This document shows, one piece after another, positions 45,923-55,229 of a stretch of 64,000 nucleotides of DNA. The position numbers and the translations under genes were made by a program. How positions within the stretch are numbered: the first letter of the stretch is position 1; every line of letters begins with the position of its first letter. A model generated the notes under the pieces. It did not search any database. It worked only from the letters and a program-made list of their open reading frames with translations, and was not told the DNA's origin. The DNA comes from Pseudomonas alcaligenes (GTDB lineage Bacteria; Pseudomonadota; Gammaproteobacteria; Pseudomonadales; Pseudomonadaceae), in the NCBI RefSeq assembly GCF_014490745.1, contig NZ_LZEU01000001.1, positions 4,491,501-4,555,500 on the forward strand, written 5' to 3'.

Positions 45923-46696
45923 ATGGGGAGCATCAACAAGATCATTGGCGCCAGCCTGGCGCTGGCCAGCCTCGGCCTCGCCGGCGCGCCCGTGCAGGCC
46001 GCCGACAATACCCAATGGGAAGGTTTCTACCTGGGTGCTGCCGCCGGTAACCGCGAGCAGAAGATCGACTGGGAACAGCGCGACATCAGCTTGCCGTTCT
46101 CGGGTTATCCCTCGATTGAACTGCAGGGCGTGGACGACTCGTCGAAAAGCGACAACGGCTACTTCGCCCTGTATGGCGGCTACAACTGGCTGCTGAGCGA
46201 GCGCGTACTGCTGGGCCTGGAGCTCAGCGCCGGCTATGCCGACAGCCAGTCGCAGAAATACGCCGTCGACTTCAGCGAAGGCCAGGGCTACCCAAGCGCG
46301 ACCACCACCCGCATCCAGGCCGACTGGGATGCCAGCCTGCGAGGCCGCGCCGGCTACCTGATCACCCCGAGCCTGCTGGTCTATGGCGCCGCCGGTATCG
46401 CTGCCACCCGCCTGGAGTCGAGCACCACCTGCCCGAGCGACGGCTATGTCTGCAGCCCCTACTCCCCGGCCCGCCATGAAAGCCACGACGAAACCGTGTG
46501 GGGCTGGACGGCCGGCCTGGGTCTGGAAGCCAGCCTGAGCGAGCACCTGCTGGCCCGCGCCGAGTACCAGTACAGCGACTACGAAAGCACCTCGTTCGAC
46601 ACCATGAGCCAGGAAGACTACGAGGCCTTCGGGGTCAAGAGCGAAGTGGACAGCCGCAGCCAGACCCTGACCCTGGGCCTGGGCTACAAGTTCTGA
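45923..46696 (+). CDS. Outer-membrane beta-barrel protein
   Basis: A 257-residue exported protein with a signal peptide (about 1-27, ending APVQAA). The mature part is Tyr/Gly/Ser-rich with alternating hydrophobic strands and a C-terminal phenylalanine (LTLGLGYKF), the signal for barrel insertion. It resembles the OmpA-like opacity family of eight-stranded porin-like proteins. One Cys pair, STTCPSDGYVC, may form a loop disulfide. GGAG lies seven bases before ATG 45923. Function unknown. Confidence 0.82.
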   Translation: MGSINKIIGASLALASLGLAGAPVQAADNTQWEGFYLGAAAGNREQKIDWEQRDISLPFSGYPSIELQGVDDSSKSDNGYFALYGGYNWLLSERVLLGLELSAGYADSQSQKYAVDFSEGQGYPSATTTRIQADWDASLRGRAGYLITPSLLVYGAAGIAATRLESSTTCPSDGYVCSPYSPARHESHDETVWGWTAGLGLEASLSEHLLARAEYQYSDYESTSFDTMSQEDYEAFGVKSEVDSRSQTLTLGLGYKF

Positions 46697-46748
46697 CCGG
46701 CGCCGGCGGGAGGCCCAGGCCGCCCGCAGCACCCCGGCGCCAGCGCGC

Positions 46749-48482
46749 TCACTCCTCGGGCGGCAGCGGCACCAGCAACTGCTGACCGACCCGCAGGCTC
46801 TGGTAGCGCGGCGCCACCTTCTGCACCGTGCCCGCGCGCGCCGCCTCGATCAGCTCCTCGGTCGAGTAGACCTGCTCGAAACGCCCTGCCACTTGCCACT
46901 TGCCCTGTTCTGCGCGAGCGAAGAACAACAGCGCGCTGCCATAGTGCTGGGTCGGCAACAGCAGCACCTCGTTGCGGCCGTCGCCATCCATGTCCACGGC
47001 CCACAGCAGGCAGCCGGCGAAGTCGCATTCATCCTTCAGGCTCTGCTCGTCCACCACCCGCTGTGTCTCATCCTCGGCCGGGCCGATCCAGGCCAGGGTC
47101 TGCGCCGGCATGGCCGGTGACGCATCCGCCAGCTGTCCCGCACGCCCCTGCTCGACCACCTGCTGCATACGCGCCAGCAACTGGCTGCGCTGTTTGCCAT
47201 CGAACAGCTCGCCAGCCTCCAGCCGCGCCTGCAGGGCATCGAAATGCTGGCGCCCCGGCCGCCCCAGTTCATAGCGCAGATGATCGAGATCGAATGCCTC
47301 GGTACTGACCTGCCCAGCCAGCAGGCGCTGCACCTGGCTGCGCGCGCTGAGCTCCAGCGGATTCAGCCAGGGGCTGTGCAGCACCACCAGCAGGGCACAC
47401 AGCAACAGGGCAATGGGTGGATTGCTGCGGCGCAGGCTGCCCAGCCACACCGCCTGCCGGGGGCGCAGGGCCCAGAGCAGCGCCAGGGCATGCACGCCGC
47501 TCACCAGCACCAGCAGGGCGGCATAGACCCGCTGCGGGGTCAGGCCGTACTGGCCGATGCGCAGATACAGCGAATAACCGGCGATGGCAGCCAGCGGCAC
47601 CAGGCAGAGGATCGCCAGCTCCACCAGCCGGCGCAGCGGACGCGGGTAGGCCTGCGCCTCGCCACCGTCCTGGAACACGCCATTGATGAACAGCAGGTTG
47701 AGCAAGACCAGGCACAGCAGGATCGCCGTCGAATGGCCGGTGCTCCAGATCGCCTGCAACCCGGTGAGCGGCAACGCCAGGCTGAACAGCACGGCGATCA
47801 ACGCACTGAGCGGCAGGAGGAAACGGCACAGCGCCAGCAGCACGCCGCGCAGCAGGCCGATCACCCGCTCATTGGCGTGGCCCATGCGCACGCCCACGGC
47901 GAATACCAGCAACGGGCTGATCGCCATGAAGCCGCGGGAGGAGAACAGGTCGCTGAACAGCTCGATGCCGAGCATGACGAACAGCCCGCCCCAGAGCCCC
48001 AGCAACAGGCAGAAGATGCCCACCAGCAACAACGCCAGAAGCAGGATGAAGACGTTGTTCCAGGCATGGCGGAACAGATCCTCGTAGCGCAGGCGCCCCT
48101 GGGCACGGGTCGGCCAGCTGAGGATAAAGGCGATGCCGATATAGCCCAGCACCTGGGCGCACAGACTCCAGCTGACCAGCAGCTGGGCGTCGTCGCTGCC
48201 CGAGTCGTCGAACGGCCGGGCCTGCCAGAACAGCCAGCCGCTGATCAGCGCCATCAGCCCGGCGAGAGCGGCCAGCAGGGTCAGCGCGCCACGCTCGCGA
48301 CTGTGCCCGCCGAGCAGCTGCAGGCCCAGGCCGCCGACCAGGCTCAGGGTGATCAGCGCGCAGGCCAGGCTGGCCAGCCAGCGCGACGCATCGCCCAAGC
48401 TCAGGCCCCACCAGAGCAGCAGGCCCTGGGCCAGGCCGATGGCCAGATAGAAAAACAGGGATCGGGAGGGTGAAACGCTCAT
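46749..48482 (-). CDS. DUF4153 membrane protein with soluble C-terminal domain
   Basis: A 577-residue protein with about twelve hydrophobic segments in residues 10-400, fitting DUF4153. The last 160 residues are soluble and include AVDMDGDGRNEVLLLP, a calcium-binding-like DxDGDG motif seen in FG-GAP or VCBS repeats. The start at 48482 has AAGGA eight bases before; an ATG nine bases upstream lies on top of that site. Function unknown. Convergent with the barrel protein gene. Confidence 0.75.
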   Translation of the reverse strand: MSVSPSRSLFFYLAIGLAQGLLLWWGLSLGDASRWLASLACALITLSLVGGLGLQLLGGHSRERGALTLLAALAGLMALISGWLFWQARPFDDSGSDDAQLLVSWSLCAQVLGYIGIAFILSWPTRAQGRLRYEDLFRHAWNNVFILLLALLLVGIFCLLLGLWGGLFVMLGIELFSDLFSSRGFMAISPLLVFAVGVRMGHANERVIGLLRGVLLALCRFLLPLSALIAVLFSLALPLTGLQAIWSTGHSTAILLCLVLLNLLFINGVFQDGGEAQAYPRPLRRLVELAILCLVPLAAIAGYSLYLRIGQYGLTPQRVYAALLVLVSGVHALALLWALRPRQAVWLGSLRRSNPPIALLLCALLVVLHSPWLNPLELSARSQVQRLLAGQVSTEAFDLDHLRYELGRPGRQHFDALQARLEAGELFDGKQRSQLLARMQQVVEQGRAGQLADASPAMPAQTLAWIGPAEDETQRVVDEQSLKDECDFAGCLLWAVDMDGDGRNEVLLLPTQHYGSALLFFARAEQGKWQVAGRFEQVYSTEELIEAARAGTVQKVAPRYQSLRVGQQLLVPLPPEE

Positions 48483-48797
48483 GCCGGTCATCCTTGCAGG
48501 CGGGATTGTGCAGAGGCGCAGTCTAATCCAGCTGCCGCCGCAGCACTGCGCACTGCCCCGGCAAAGCGGCTGGCGACGACCATTCGGCCTGCGGCCTTTC
48601 GTGTTTTCCGCGCCAGGGATTAGAATCGCCACTCCCCTGCCACACCCTCAGGCGGGCCAGTGAGCCCCGGCCGGGCGCGCGGTGATCCCGCGGCGCCATC
48701 ACGCCATCGCCCACGCAGCGACCATTTATCGCTTGCCGCCGGCACCCACCGCGCTCACCCTAAGACCATCACCTGATTAGCCTGCAGGAACGCCGCA
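48483..48797. other. Gap between the DUF4153 gene and ilvD
   Basis: This 315-bp gap between divergent genes holds no credible reading frame. A TAGAAT at 48621-48626 could be a -10 for ilvD, but the -35 region is poor. I see no attenuator-type leader peptide with branched-chain codons, and no terminator hairpin, so control of ilvD is not evident here. Confidence 0.4.
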
Positions 48798-50636
48798 ATG
48801 CCCGATTACCGCTCGAAGACCTCCACCCACGGCCGCAACATGGCCGGCGCCCGCGCCCTGTGGCGCGCCACCGGGATGAAGGACGAAGACTTCAAGAAAC
48901 CGATCATCGCCATCGCCAACTCCTTCACCCAGTTCGTGCCCGGCCACGTGCACCTGAAGGATCTCGGCCAGCTGGTCGCCCGCGAGATCGAAAAACACGG
49001 CGGCGTGGCCAAGGAATTCAACACCATCGCGGTCGACGACGGCATCGCCATGGGCCACGACGGCATGCTCTATTCGCTGCCGAGCCGCGAGATCATCGCC
49101 GACTCCGTGGAGTACATGGTCAACGCCCACTGCGCCGACGCCATCGTGTGCATCTCCAACTGCGACAAGATCACCCCCGGCATGCTGATGGCCGCCCTGC
49201 GCCTGAACATTCCGGTGGTGTTCGTCTCCGGCGGGCCGATGGAAGCCGGCAAGACCAAGCTGGCCAGCCACGGCCTCGACCTGGTCGACGCCATGGTGGT
49301 CGCCGCCGACGACTCCTGCTCCGACGAGAAGGTCGCCGAGTACGAGCGCAGCGCCTGCCCGACCTGCGGCAGCTGCTCCGGCATGTTCACCGCCAACTCG
49401 ATGAACTGCCTGACCGAAGCCCTGGGCCTGTCCCTGCCGGGTAACGGTTCGACCCTGGCCACCCACAGCGACCGCGAGCAGCTGTTCCTGCGCGCCGGCC
49501 GCCTGGCCGTCGAGCTGTGCCAGCGCTACTACGGCGAAGGCGACGAGTCGGTGCTGCCGCGCAATGTCGCCAGCTTCAAGGCGTTCGAGAACGCCATGGC
49601 CCTGGACATCGCCATGGGCGGCTCGACCAACACCATCCTGCACCTGCTGGCCGCCGCCCAGGAGGCGGAAATCGATTTCGACCTGCGCGACATCGATCGC
49701 CTGTCGCGCAAAGTGCCGCAGCTGTGCAAGGTGGCGCCGAACATCCAGAAGTACCACATGGAAGACGTGCACCGCGCCGGCGGTGTCTTCTCCATCCTCG
49801 GCGAACTGGCCCGTGGCGGCCTGCTGCACACCGACGTGCCGACCGTGCACAGCCCGAGCATGGCCGACGCCATCGCTCAGTGGGACATCACCCAGACCCA
49901 GGACGAGAAGGTGCACACCTTCTTCAAGGCAGGCCCTGCCGGCATCCCGACCCAGACCGCGTTCAGCCAGAGCACCCGCTGGGACAGCCTGGACGATGAC
50001 CGCGAGAACGGCTGCATCCGCTCCGTCGCCCACGCCTACTCGCAGGAAGGCGGCCTGGCCGTGCTGTACGGCAACATCGCCCTCGACGGCTGCGTGGTGA
50101 AGACCGCCGGCGTGGACGAGTCGATCCACGTGTTCGAAGGCACGGCGAAGATCTTCGAGAGCCAGGACAGCGCCGTTAAGGGCATCCTCGCCGACGAAGT
50201 GAAGGCTGGCGACATCGTGATCATCCGCTACGAAGGCCCGAAAGGCGGCCCGGGCATGCAGGAAATGCTCTACCCGACCTCGTACCTGAAGTCCAAGGGC
50301 CTGGGCAAGGCCTGCGCCCTGCTCACCGACGGCCGCTTCTCCGGCGGCACCTCGGGTCTGTCGATCGGCCACGCCTCGCCGGAAGCGGCAGCCGGCGGCG
50401 CCATCGGCCTGGTACGCGAAGGCGACAAGATCCTGATCAATATCCACGAGCGCACCATCAACCTGCTGGTCAGCGACGAGGAAATCTCCCATCGCCGCCA
50501 CGAGCAGGACAAGAAGGGCTGGAAACCGGTAGCACCGCGCGCGCGCAAGGTGACCACCGCACTCAAGGCCTACGCCCTGCTGGCCACCAGCGCCGACAAG
50601 GGCGCTGTGCGCAACAAGGCGCTGCTTGACGGCTGA
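48798..50636 (+). CDS. ilvD: Dihydroxy-acid dehydratase
   Basis: Iron-sulfur dehydratase in isoleucine, valine and pantothenate synthesis. 612 residues, as in E. coli. The cluster cysteines are visible: [12 protein letters not shown] near residue 122, and [18 protein letters not shown] near 192-209. The C-terminal [20 protein letters not shown] is the active-site region. It ends at a strong terminator. Confidence 0.97.
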   Translation: MPDYRSKTSTHGRNMAGARALWRATGMKDEDFKKPIIAIANSFTQFVPGHVHLKDLGQLVAREIEKHGGVAKEFNTIAVDDGIAMGHDGMLYSLPSREIIADSVEYMVNAHCADAIVCISNCDKITPGMLMAALRLNIPVVFVSGGPMEAGKTKLASHGLDLVDAMVVAADDSCSDEKVAEYERSACPTCGSCSGMFTANSMNCLTEALGLSLPGNGSTLATHSDREQLFLRAGRLAVELCQRYYGEGDESVLPRNVASFKAFENAMALDIAMGGSTNTILHLLAAAQEAEIDFDLRDIDRLSRKVPQLCKVAPNIQKYHMEDVHRAGGVFSILGELARGGLLHTDVPTVHSPSMADAIAQWDITQTQDEKVHTFFKAGPAGIPTQTAFSQSTRWDSLDDDRENGCIRSVAHAYSQEGGLAVLYGNIALDGCVVKTAGVDESIHVFEGTAKIFESQDSAVKGILADEVKAGDIVIIRYEGPKGGPGMQEMLYPTSYLKSKGLGKACALLTDGRFSGGTSGLSIGHASPEAAAGGAIGLVREGDKILINIHERTINLLVSDEEISHRRHEQDKKGWKPVAPRARKVTTALKAYALLATSADKGAVRNKALLDG

Positions 50637-50653
50637 AGCTGCGCCGCCCCACG

Positions 50654-50690
50654 CCCCCTCTCCCTCCGAGAGAGGGCCGGGGTGAGGGAC
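50654..50690. repeat. CCCTCTCC...GAGAGGG dispersed repeat after ilvD
   Basis: CCCCCTCTCCCTCCGAGAGAGGGCCGGGGTGAGGG belongs to an intergenic repeat family frequent in Pseudomonas and Xanthomonas. It can fold into a hairpin. A shorter relative lies at 7341-7361. It precedes the ilvD terminator hairpin at 50709. Confidence 0.55.
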
Positions 50691-50708
50691 TAACCAGCCT
50701 GCACTCAC

Positions 50709-50735
50709 ATAAGCCCGGCCCAGCGCCGGGCTTAT
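50709..50735 (+). terminator. Intrinsic terminator of ilvD
   Basis: An 11-bp perfect stem, ATAAGCCCGGC with GCCGGGCTTAT, around CCAGC, followed by GCTTTGT. The T-run is short, but the stem is strong and well placed after ilvD. Confidence 0.8.
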
Positions 50736-50740
50736 GCTTT

Positions 50741-50761
50741 GTAGGGCGGGTGCAACCCGCG
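50741..50761 (+). repeat. Second copy of the GTAGGGCGGGTGCAACCCGCG repeat
   Basis: A 21-base identical copy of the sequence at 4209-4229, 46.5 kb away. It lies between the ilvD terminator and the phosphodiesterase gene and lacks the long inverted arm seen at the arcB-arcC copy. Confidence 0.8.
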
Positions 50762-50797
50762 AACAGCAACGTAGGTTGCCCCCTACGCGGAGTCAGC

Positions 50798-51265
50798 ATG
50801 AAGATCGGCCTGATCAGCGATACCCACGGCCTGCTGCGCCCCGAGGCGCTGGCGGCGCTGAGCGGCTGCGCGCATATCCTGCATGCCGGCGATATCGGCA
50901 AACCCGAAATATTGGACGCACTGCGCCAGCTCGCTCCGCTAAGCGTGGTGCGCGGCAACAACGATGAAGGGCTGGACTGGGCCGCCGGACTGCCCGAGCG
51001 GGTCGAGCTGGAGCTGGGCGGCATCGGCATCCACCTGGTACACCAGGCGGATCAGGTGCCGGCACAGCTGGCCGACTCCATCCGCGTGGTGGTCACCGGT
51101 CACTCGCACAAGCCGCTGCTCGAGGAACGCGACGGGCGCCTGTGGATCAATCCCGGCAGCGCCGGGCCGCGGCGCTTCAAGCTGCCGATCGGTGTCGGCC
51201 TGCTGCATATCGAAGCTGGCGCAGTGCGCGCCGAATTGCTCGAGCTTCAGCTGACCCCGACATAG
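50798..51265 (+). CDS. YfcE/MJ0936-type metallophosphoesterase
   Basis: A 155-residue calcineurin-like phosphodiesterase of the small YfcE/MJ0936 type. The metal ligands are in ISDTHGLLRP (near 6), HAGDIG (near 29), VRGNNDEG (near 52), and VTGHSHKPL near 96. Substrate unknown. Its 3' end overlaps the convergent YitT gene by 19 bp. Confidence 0.88.
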   Translation: MKIGLISDTHGLLRPEALAALSGCAHILHAGDIGKPEILDALRQLAPLSVVRGNNDEGLDWAAGLPERVELELGGIGIHLVHQADQVPAQLADSIRVVVTGHSHKPLLEERDGRLWINPGSAGPRRFKLPIGVGLLHIEAGAVRAELLELQLTPT

Positions 51266-51891
51266 CGGTCGGAGCGGTGATTGAGCGCCAGCACCAGGTT
51301 GAGCATCACCGCGCCCAGCACCGACAGGGCCACCTTGTCCGGCGTCACCACCAGCACCGCACCGAGCACGATAAGCGCATCGAGGCCCATCTGCACCGCG
51401 CCGGCGCGCAGGCCGAAGCGCTCCTGAAGAAACAGCGCGAGGATATTCACCCCACCCAGGCTGGCCCGGTGGCGGAACAGCATCAGCAGCCCCAGGCCCA
51501 TGGCCGCGCCACCGAACAGCGCGGCGTACAGTGCATTGAGGTGGGCGAAGGCGACCCAGCGCGGGGTCAGCTCGGCCAGCAGCGACACCAGCAGCACCGC
51601 GCAGCCGGTACGCAGGGTGAAGCCCCAGCCCAGGCGCCAGATGCCGAGCAGGTAGAACGGCAGGTTGACCAGGCAGAACACCAGGCCGAACGGCCAGCCG
51701 GCCAGGTACTTGGCCAGAAAGGCGATGCCCACGGTACCGCCGGTGAGCAGCCCGGCATGGCCGTAGAAGGCAATGCCGAGGGCCACCAGGGCGGTGCCGA
51801 ACAGCAGGGCCAGGGCATCCTCCCACAGCGGGTGGCGGACGAAGATGGCGGCGACGGTGTCCGCCGCAGGCGTTTCGATAGGGTCGGTCAT
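51247..51891 (-). CDS. YitT-family membrane protein
   Basis: A 214-residue protein with five or six hydrophobic helices. It has the family motifs HAGLLTGGTVGIAFLAKY near residue 45 and LNALYAALFGGAAMGLGLLMLFRHRASLGGVNILAL (residues about 120-155). Function unknown. The start at 51891 was chosen because residues further upstream are low-complexity and overlap folA. Confidence 0.83.
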   Translation of the reverse strand: MTDPIETPAADTVAAIFVRHPLWEDALALLFGTALVALGIAFYGHAGLLTGGTVGIAFLAKYLAGWPFGLVFCLVNLPFYLLGIWRLGWGFTLRTGCAVLLVSLLAELTPRWVAFAHLNALYAALFGGAAMGLGLLMLFRHRASLGGVNILALFLQERFGLRAGAVQMGLDALIVLGAVLVVTPDKVALSVLGAVMLNLVLALNHRSDRYVGVS

Positions 51892-51977
51892 GGGCTGATC
51901 TTGGCGGGTAAAGGCAAAAGCATAGAGCGCCGCCTGCGGTGGCAGGCGACCTCGGTCAATGCGCGAGCAGAAAAGCC

Positions 51978-52490
51978 CTAGCGGCGCTGCCAGGTCTCGA
52001 AGCAATAGGCCGGGCTGCTCTCGGCGGCGGCGTGCGCTTCGCTGTCGCTGCGCTGCCAGTCGCCCTCGGCGAAGGCCGGGAACCAGGCATCGCCCTCGGG
52101 CTGCAGCGCCACGCGGGTCAGGTACAGGCGCTCGGCCTGGGCCAGGCCCTGTTCGTAGAGCTGCGCACCGCCGATCAGCATCAGCTCGTCGACGCCTTGG
52201 GCGCGGGCCCACTCATCGGCACGGACGATGGCGGCAGCCAGCGACGGGAACACTTCGGCGCCCGCAAGCTCAAGCCCGGCCTGGCGGCTGACCACCAGGT
52301 TGAGGCGGCCCGGCAGTGGCCGGCCGAGGGAATCCCAGGTCTTGCGGCCCATGATGATCGGCTTGCCGAGGGTCTTGGCCTTGAAGTGCTTGAGATCCGC
52401 CGGCAGGTGCCAGGGCAGTTGGTTGTCGCGGCCGATCACGCGGTTTTCCGCGAGGGCAGCGATCAGGCAGAGGGGCAGGGTCTTGTTCAT
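51978..52490 (-). CDS. folA: Dihydrofolate reductase
   Basis: Reduces dihydrofolate to tetrahydrofolate with NADPH. 170 residues. The motif AENRVIGRDNQLPWHLPADLKHF begins near residue 14, MGRKTWDSLGRPLPGR lies near 47, and the NADPH loop IGGAQLYEQ near 104. The trimethoprim/methotrexate-binding residues look normal. Monocistronic, between the YitT and cyclase genes. Confidence 0.96.
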   Translation of the reverse strand: MNKTLPLCLIAALAENRVIGRDNQLPWHLPADLKHFKAKTLGKPIIMGRKTWDSLGRPLPGRLNLVVSRQAGLELAGAEVFPSLAAAIVRADEWARAQGVDELMLIGGAQLYEQGLAQAERLYLTRVALQPEGDAWFPAFAEGDWQRSDSEAHAAAESSPAYCFETWQRR

Positions 52491-52539
52491 GCCGGCGAGG
52501 ATACCGGCTCGCCGGCCACGATTGAAGCCTGTCGCCCGA

Positions 52540-53724
52540 TCAGGGCAGGCGTTGCCCCGGGCGCTTGCTCACCACCCGGTTGCGCCCCTGCTCCTTGGCC
52601 AGGTACAGCGCCACGTCGGCCAGCCGCAGGCCGTCCTCCAGGCTCTGGTGGGCCTGCGGCACCAGCCAGGCCAGGCCGATGCTCAGGGTCACCACGCTGG
52701 CTGCCTCGGACTGCCCATGCACCAGGCCGAGGGCCTCGATCGCGGCGCGGATGTCATCCAGGATCGCCTGGATATCGGCCTCGTCCAGGCCGTACCAGAG
52801 GCCGACGAACTCCTCGCCACCGTAGCGCGCGGTGCTGTCCAGCGGCCGCCGCGCATACCCCCCGATCACCTGGCCGACGGCGCGCAGGGCCTCGTCGCCG
52901 GCGGCATGGCCGTAGAGGTCGTTGTAGCGCTTGAAGAAGTCGACATCCATCATCGCCAGGGCGATCGCCTGCTCCTCGCGCACCGCCTGGCGCCAGCTGC
53001 GCTCGGCGCGCTCGCTGAAGGCACGGCGGTTGAGCAGGCCGGTGAGCGAGTCCTTTTCCGCCAGTTCCTGCAGCAGGCCCTGGGCGATGAAGTTCTGTCG
53101 GGTGGCGTATTCGAGGAAATAGCTGCCGAAGCAGCCGATCAGGTTGGCGCTGCCGAGAAATACCGCGTTGTACAGCAGCTCATGCCCAGGCAGGCCGCTG
53201 AGCAGCTCTACCAGCAGATAGGCGAAGAAGGTCAGCCAGCCGCACAGCGCAGCGGTGACGAAACGCAGGCCGGTAAGAAAGTAGAAGAACACCGTGACCA
53301 GGATGATGCCCTCGTAGGGCAACGGGAAGGCATGTATGCGGGCGATCCAGATGATGCCGTCCACCCCCAGGCCGCAGGCCAGCGCGGCGACCCCGCCAAT
53401 CAGCTGCAGGTGCGGGCGCAGTGCCCGCCGGTAGGTGGCCAGCCAGGCCAGCAACAGCACCGGCACCATCAGGCCGACCCGCACCAGCAGGGTCTGGCTG
53501 CGCACCGGTTGCGGCAGGCTGGCGGCGTCCAGGGCGACGAACAGCGCCATCAGCAGCATCGCCACCAGCAGCGCCCAGCGCATGCGGATCAGGAAAGTGG
53601 TGACGTGGTAGCGGTTGAACGCCTCCTCCAGCTCACCGTCGAAACGCAGCAGGCGGAAACCGTCGTGGTGCTGACGCAGGTAGGGGGAGTCCTGGTTGAC
53701 CCAGGCCAGATGGGGCAGCTTCAT
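52540..53724 (-). CDS. Membrane-bound diguanylate cyclase
   Basis: A 394-residue protein. About six hydrophobic helices (residues 48-205) precede a C-terminal GGDEF domain. KDSLTGLLNRRAF (224-236) and the metal-binding DVDFFKRYNDLYGH (260-273) are intact. The signature GGEEF is at 302-306, and RPLD (293-296), exactly five residues before it, is an intact RxxD product-inhibition site. It should therefore make c-di-GMP and be feedback inhibited. The membrane part fits no sensor domain I know. Confidence 0.93.
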   Translation of the reverse strand: MKLPHLAWVNQDSPYLRQHHDGFRLLRFDGELEEAFNRYHVTTFLIRMRWALLVAMLLMALFVALDAASLPQPVRSQTLLVRVGLMVPVLLLAWLATYRRALRPHLQLIGGVAALACGLGVDGIIWIARIHAFPLPYEGIILVTVFFYFLTGLRFVTAALCGWLTFFAYLLVELLSGLPGHELLYNAVFLGSANLIGCFGSYFLEYATRQNFIAQGLLQELAEKDSLTGLLNRRAFSERAERSWRQAVREEQAIALAMMDVDFFKRYNDLYGHAAGDEALRAVGQVIGGYARRPLDSTARYGGEEFVGLWYGLDEADIQAILDDIRAAIEALGLVHGQSEAASVVTLSIGLAWLVPQAHQSLEDGLRLADVALYLAKEQGRNRVVSKRPGQRLP

Positions 53725-53850
53725 GGCAGCGCTCTTCTCGTTCTTTCATGGGCAGACTAGTCCGCCAGCATGGTGCCCTACAACCCGGGTTTTTCCCGAT
53801 GCCGCTTGCAGGAGTTATGCTTGCCCCTCGACTCGCCAATGGAATCGCGC

Positions 53851-55229
53851 GTGACCGACAGCTCGCCCGCTCCACTTCCGCGCCTGCAGCGTCTCTGGCT
53901 GTGCGAGAGCCTGCGCCTGCGCGAGGAGCACGCCGGCCCCCTGGAAGACACCGAAGCCAACCGCCTGGCGCGCCAGGCCAGTACCGAACTGAGCGGACGC
54001 ATCGAGGCCCGCGCGCTGTTCCTCGCCCGTCGCGACGGCCAGCTGCAGGCCCTGCAGCACTGGCTACAGGGTGCGCGCCTGGCTCTCGGCCTGCTGCTGG
54101 TGCCGGCCTGGCCCTGGCCGCCCTGGGCGACGGCCACCAGCCGGTCAATGTGTTCTGGGCCCTGGGCAGCCTGCTCGGCCTGCACCTGCTTCTGCTGCTC
54201 GGCTGGGCCCTCGGCCTGCTGCTGGCCGGCGACTCCGGCGCCAGCCTCGGCCGCCTGTGGCTGTGGCTCAGCGAGAAACTGGCGCGTGACGCCCGCGCCG
54301 CCCAGCTTGCCCCGGCCCTGCTGCTGTTGCTGCAACGCCGGCGACTCAATCGCTGGCTGCTCGGCCTGCTGGTGCACGGTCTGTGGCTGCTGGCCCTGCT
54401 CAGCGCCGGGCTGATGCTGCTGCTCCTGCTCAGCACCCGTCGCTATGGCTTCGTCTGGGAAACCACCCTGCTCGGCAGCGACAGCTTCGTCACCCTGACC
54501 CAGGCCCTCGGCAGCCTGCCGGCCCTGCTCGGCTTCCCGCTGCCCGACGTGGCGACCATCCGCGCCAGCGGCAATGCCGCCCTGGCCAGCGAGGCGGCCC
54601 GGCATGCCTGGGCCGGCTGGCTGCTCGGCGTGCTGCTGGTGTTCGGCCTGCTGCCGCGCGCCCTGCTCCTGCTGCTGTGCCTGTGGCGCTGGCAGCATGG
54701 CAGCACGCGCCTGCAGCTCGACCTCAGGCTGCCGGGTTACCGCCTGCTGGCCGAGCGCCTGCAGCCAACCAGCGAGCGCCTCGGTGTGATCGATGCAGCG
54801 CCGCCGAGCCTGGTGCAGGCCAGCGCTGGCAGCCAGGCCCAGGGCACCAGCAGCGGCGCGCTGCTGGTGGCGATCGAACTGGAACCGCAGCGGCCCTGGC
54901 CACCAGCCCTGCCCGGCGGCGTCGCCAATGCCGGCGTGCTGGACAGCCGCGAGCAGCGCCAGCACCTGCTGGAACAACTGACCCGTTTCCCGCCGGCCCG
55001 CCTGGCCGTGGCCCTCGACCCGCGCCGCTCGCCGGATCGCGGCACCCTGGCGCTGCTCGGCGAGCTGGCCCGCTGCGCCGCCGCCACACGCATCTGGCTG
55101 CTGCCGCCACCGCCCGGCGAGGCCCTCGACAGCCAGCGCCTGGGCGACTGGCACAGCGCCCTGGCGCAGCTGCAACTGGCCTGGGCCGACAGCGCGCCGC
55201 TGGCCTGGCTGGAGCACGGCCATGATTAA
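53851..55229 (+). pseudogene. DUF2868 membrane protein, frameshifted
   Basis: Two overlapping frames together encode one DUF2868 protein. The N-terminal part (TDSSPAPLPRLQRLWLCESL... to ...ARLALGLLLV) is read from 53851 (GTG) or 53839 (ATG). Near 54097-54108 the coding sense moves to the other frame, which continues GLALAALGDGHQPVNVFWAL to the stop at 55229. One base is missing (or two extra) in a CTG/GCC-rich stretch. No slippery heptamer is seen, so programmed shifting is unlikely. It is either a mutation or a sequencing error. The protein has about four transmembrane helices and is paired with the DUF3482 GTPase gene, which it overlaps by eight bases. Confidence 0.8.

Noticed and set aside
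53748..54100. N-terminal part of the long frame that ends at 55229, with a good AGGAG before ATG 53817
   Set aside because: The residues there are Arg/Pro/Ala-rich and unlike DUF2868. The other frame gives a sensible N-terminus, so the ribosome-site match is probably chance or left over from the frameshift.
54097..54108. Programmed -1 frameshifting in the DUF2868 gene
   Set aside because: No X XXY YYZ slippery heptamer and no clear downstream stimulatory structure at the point where coding sense changes.
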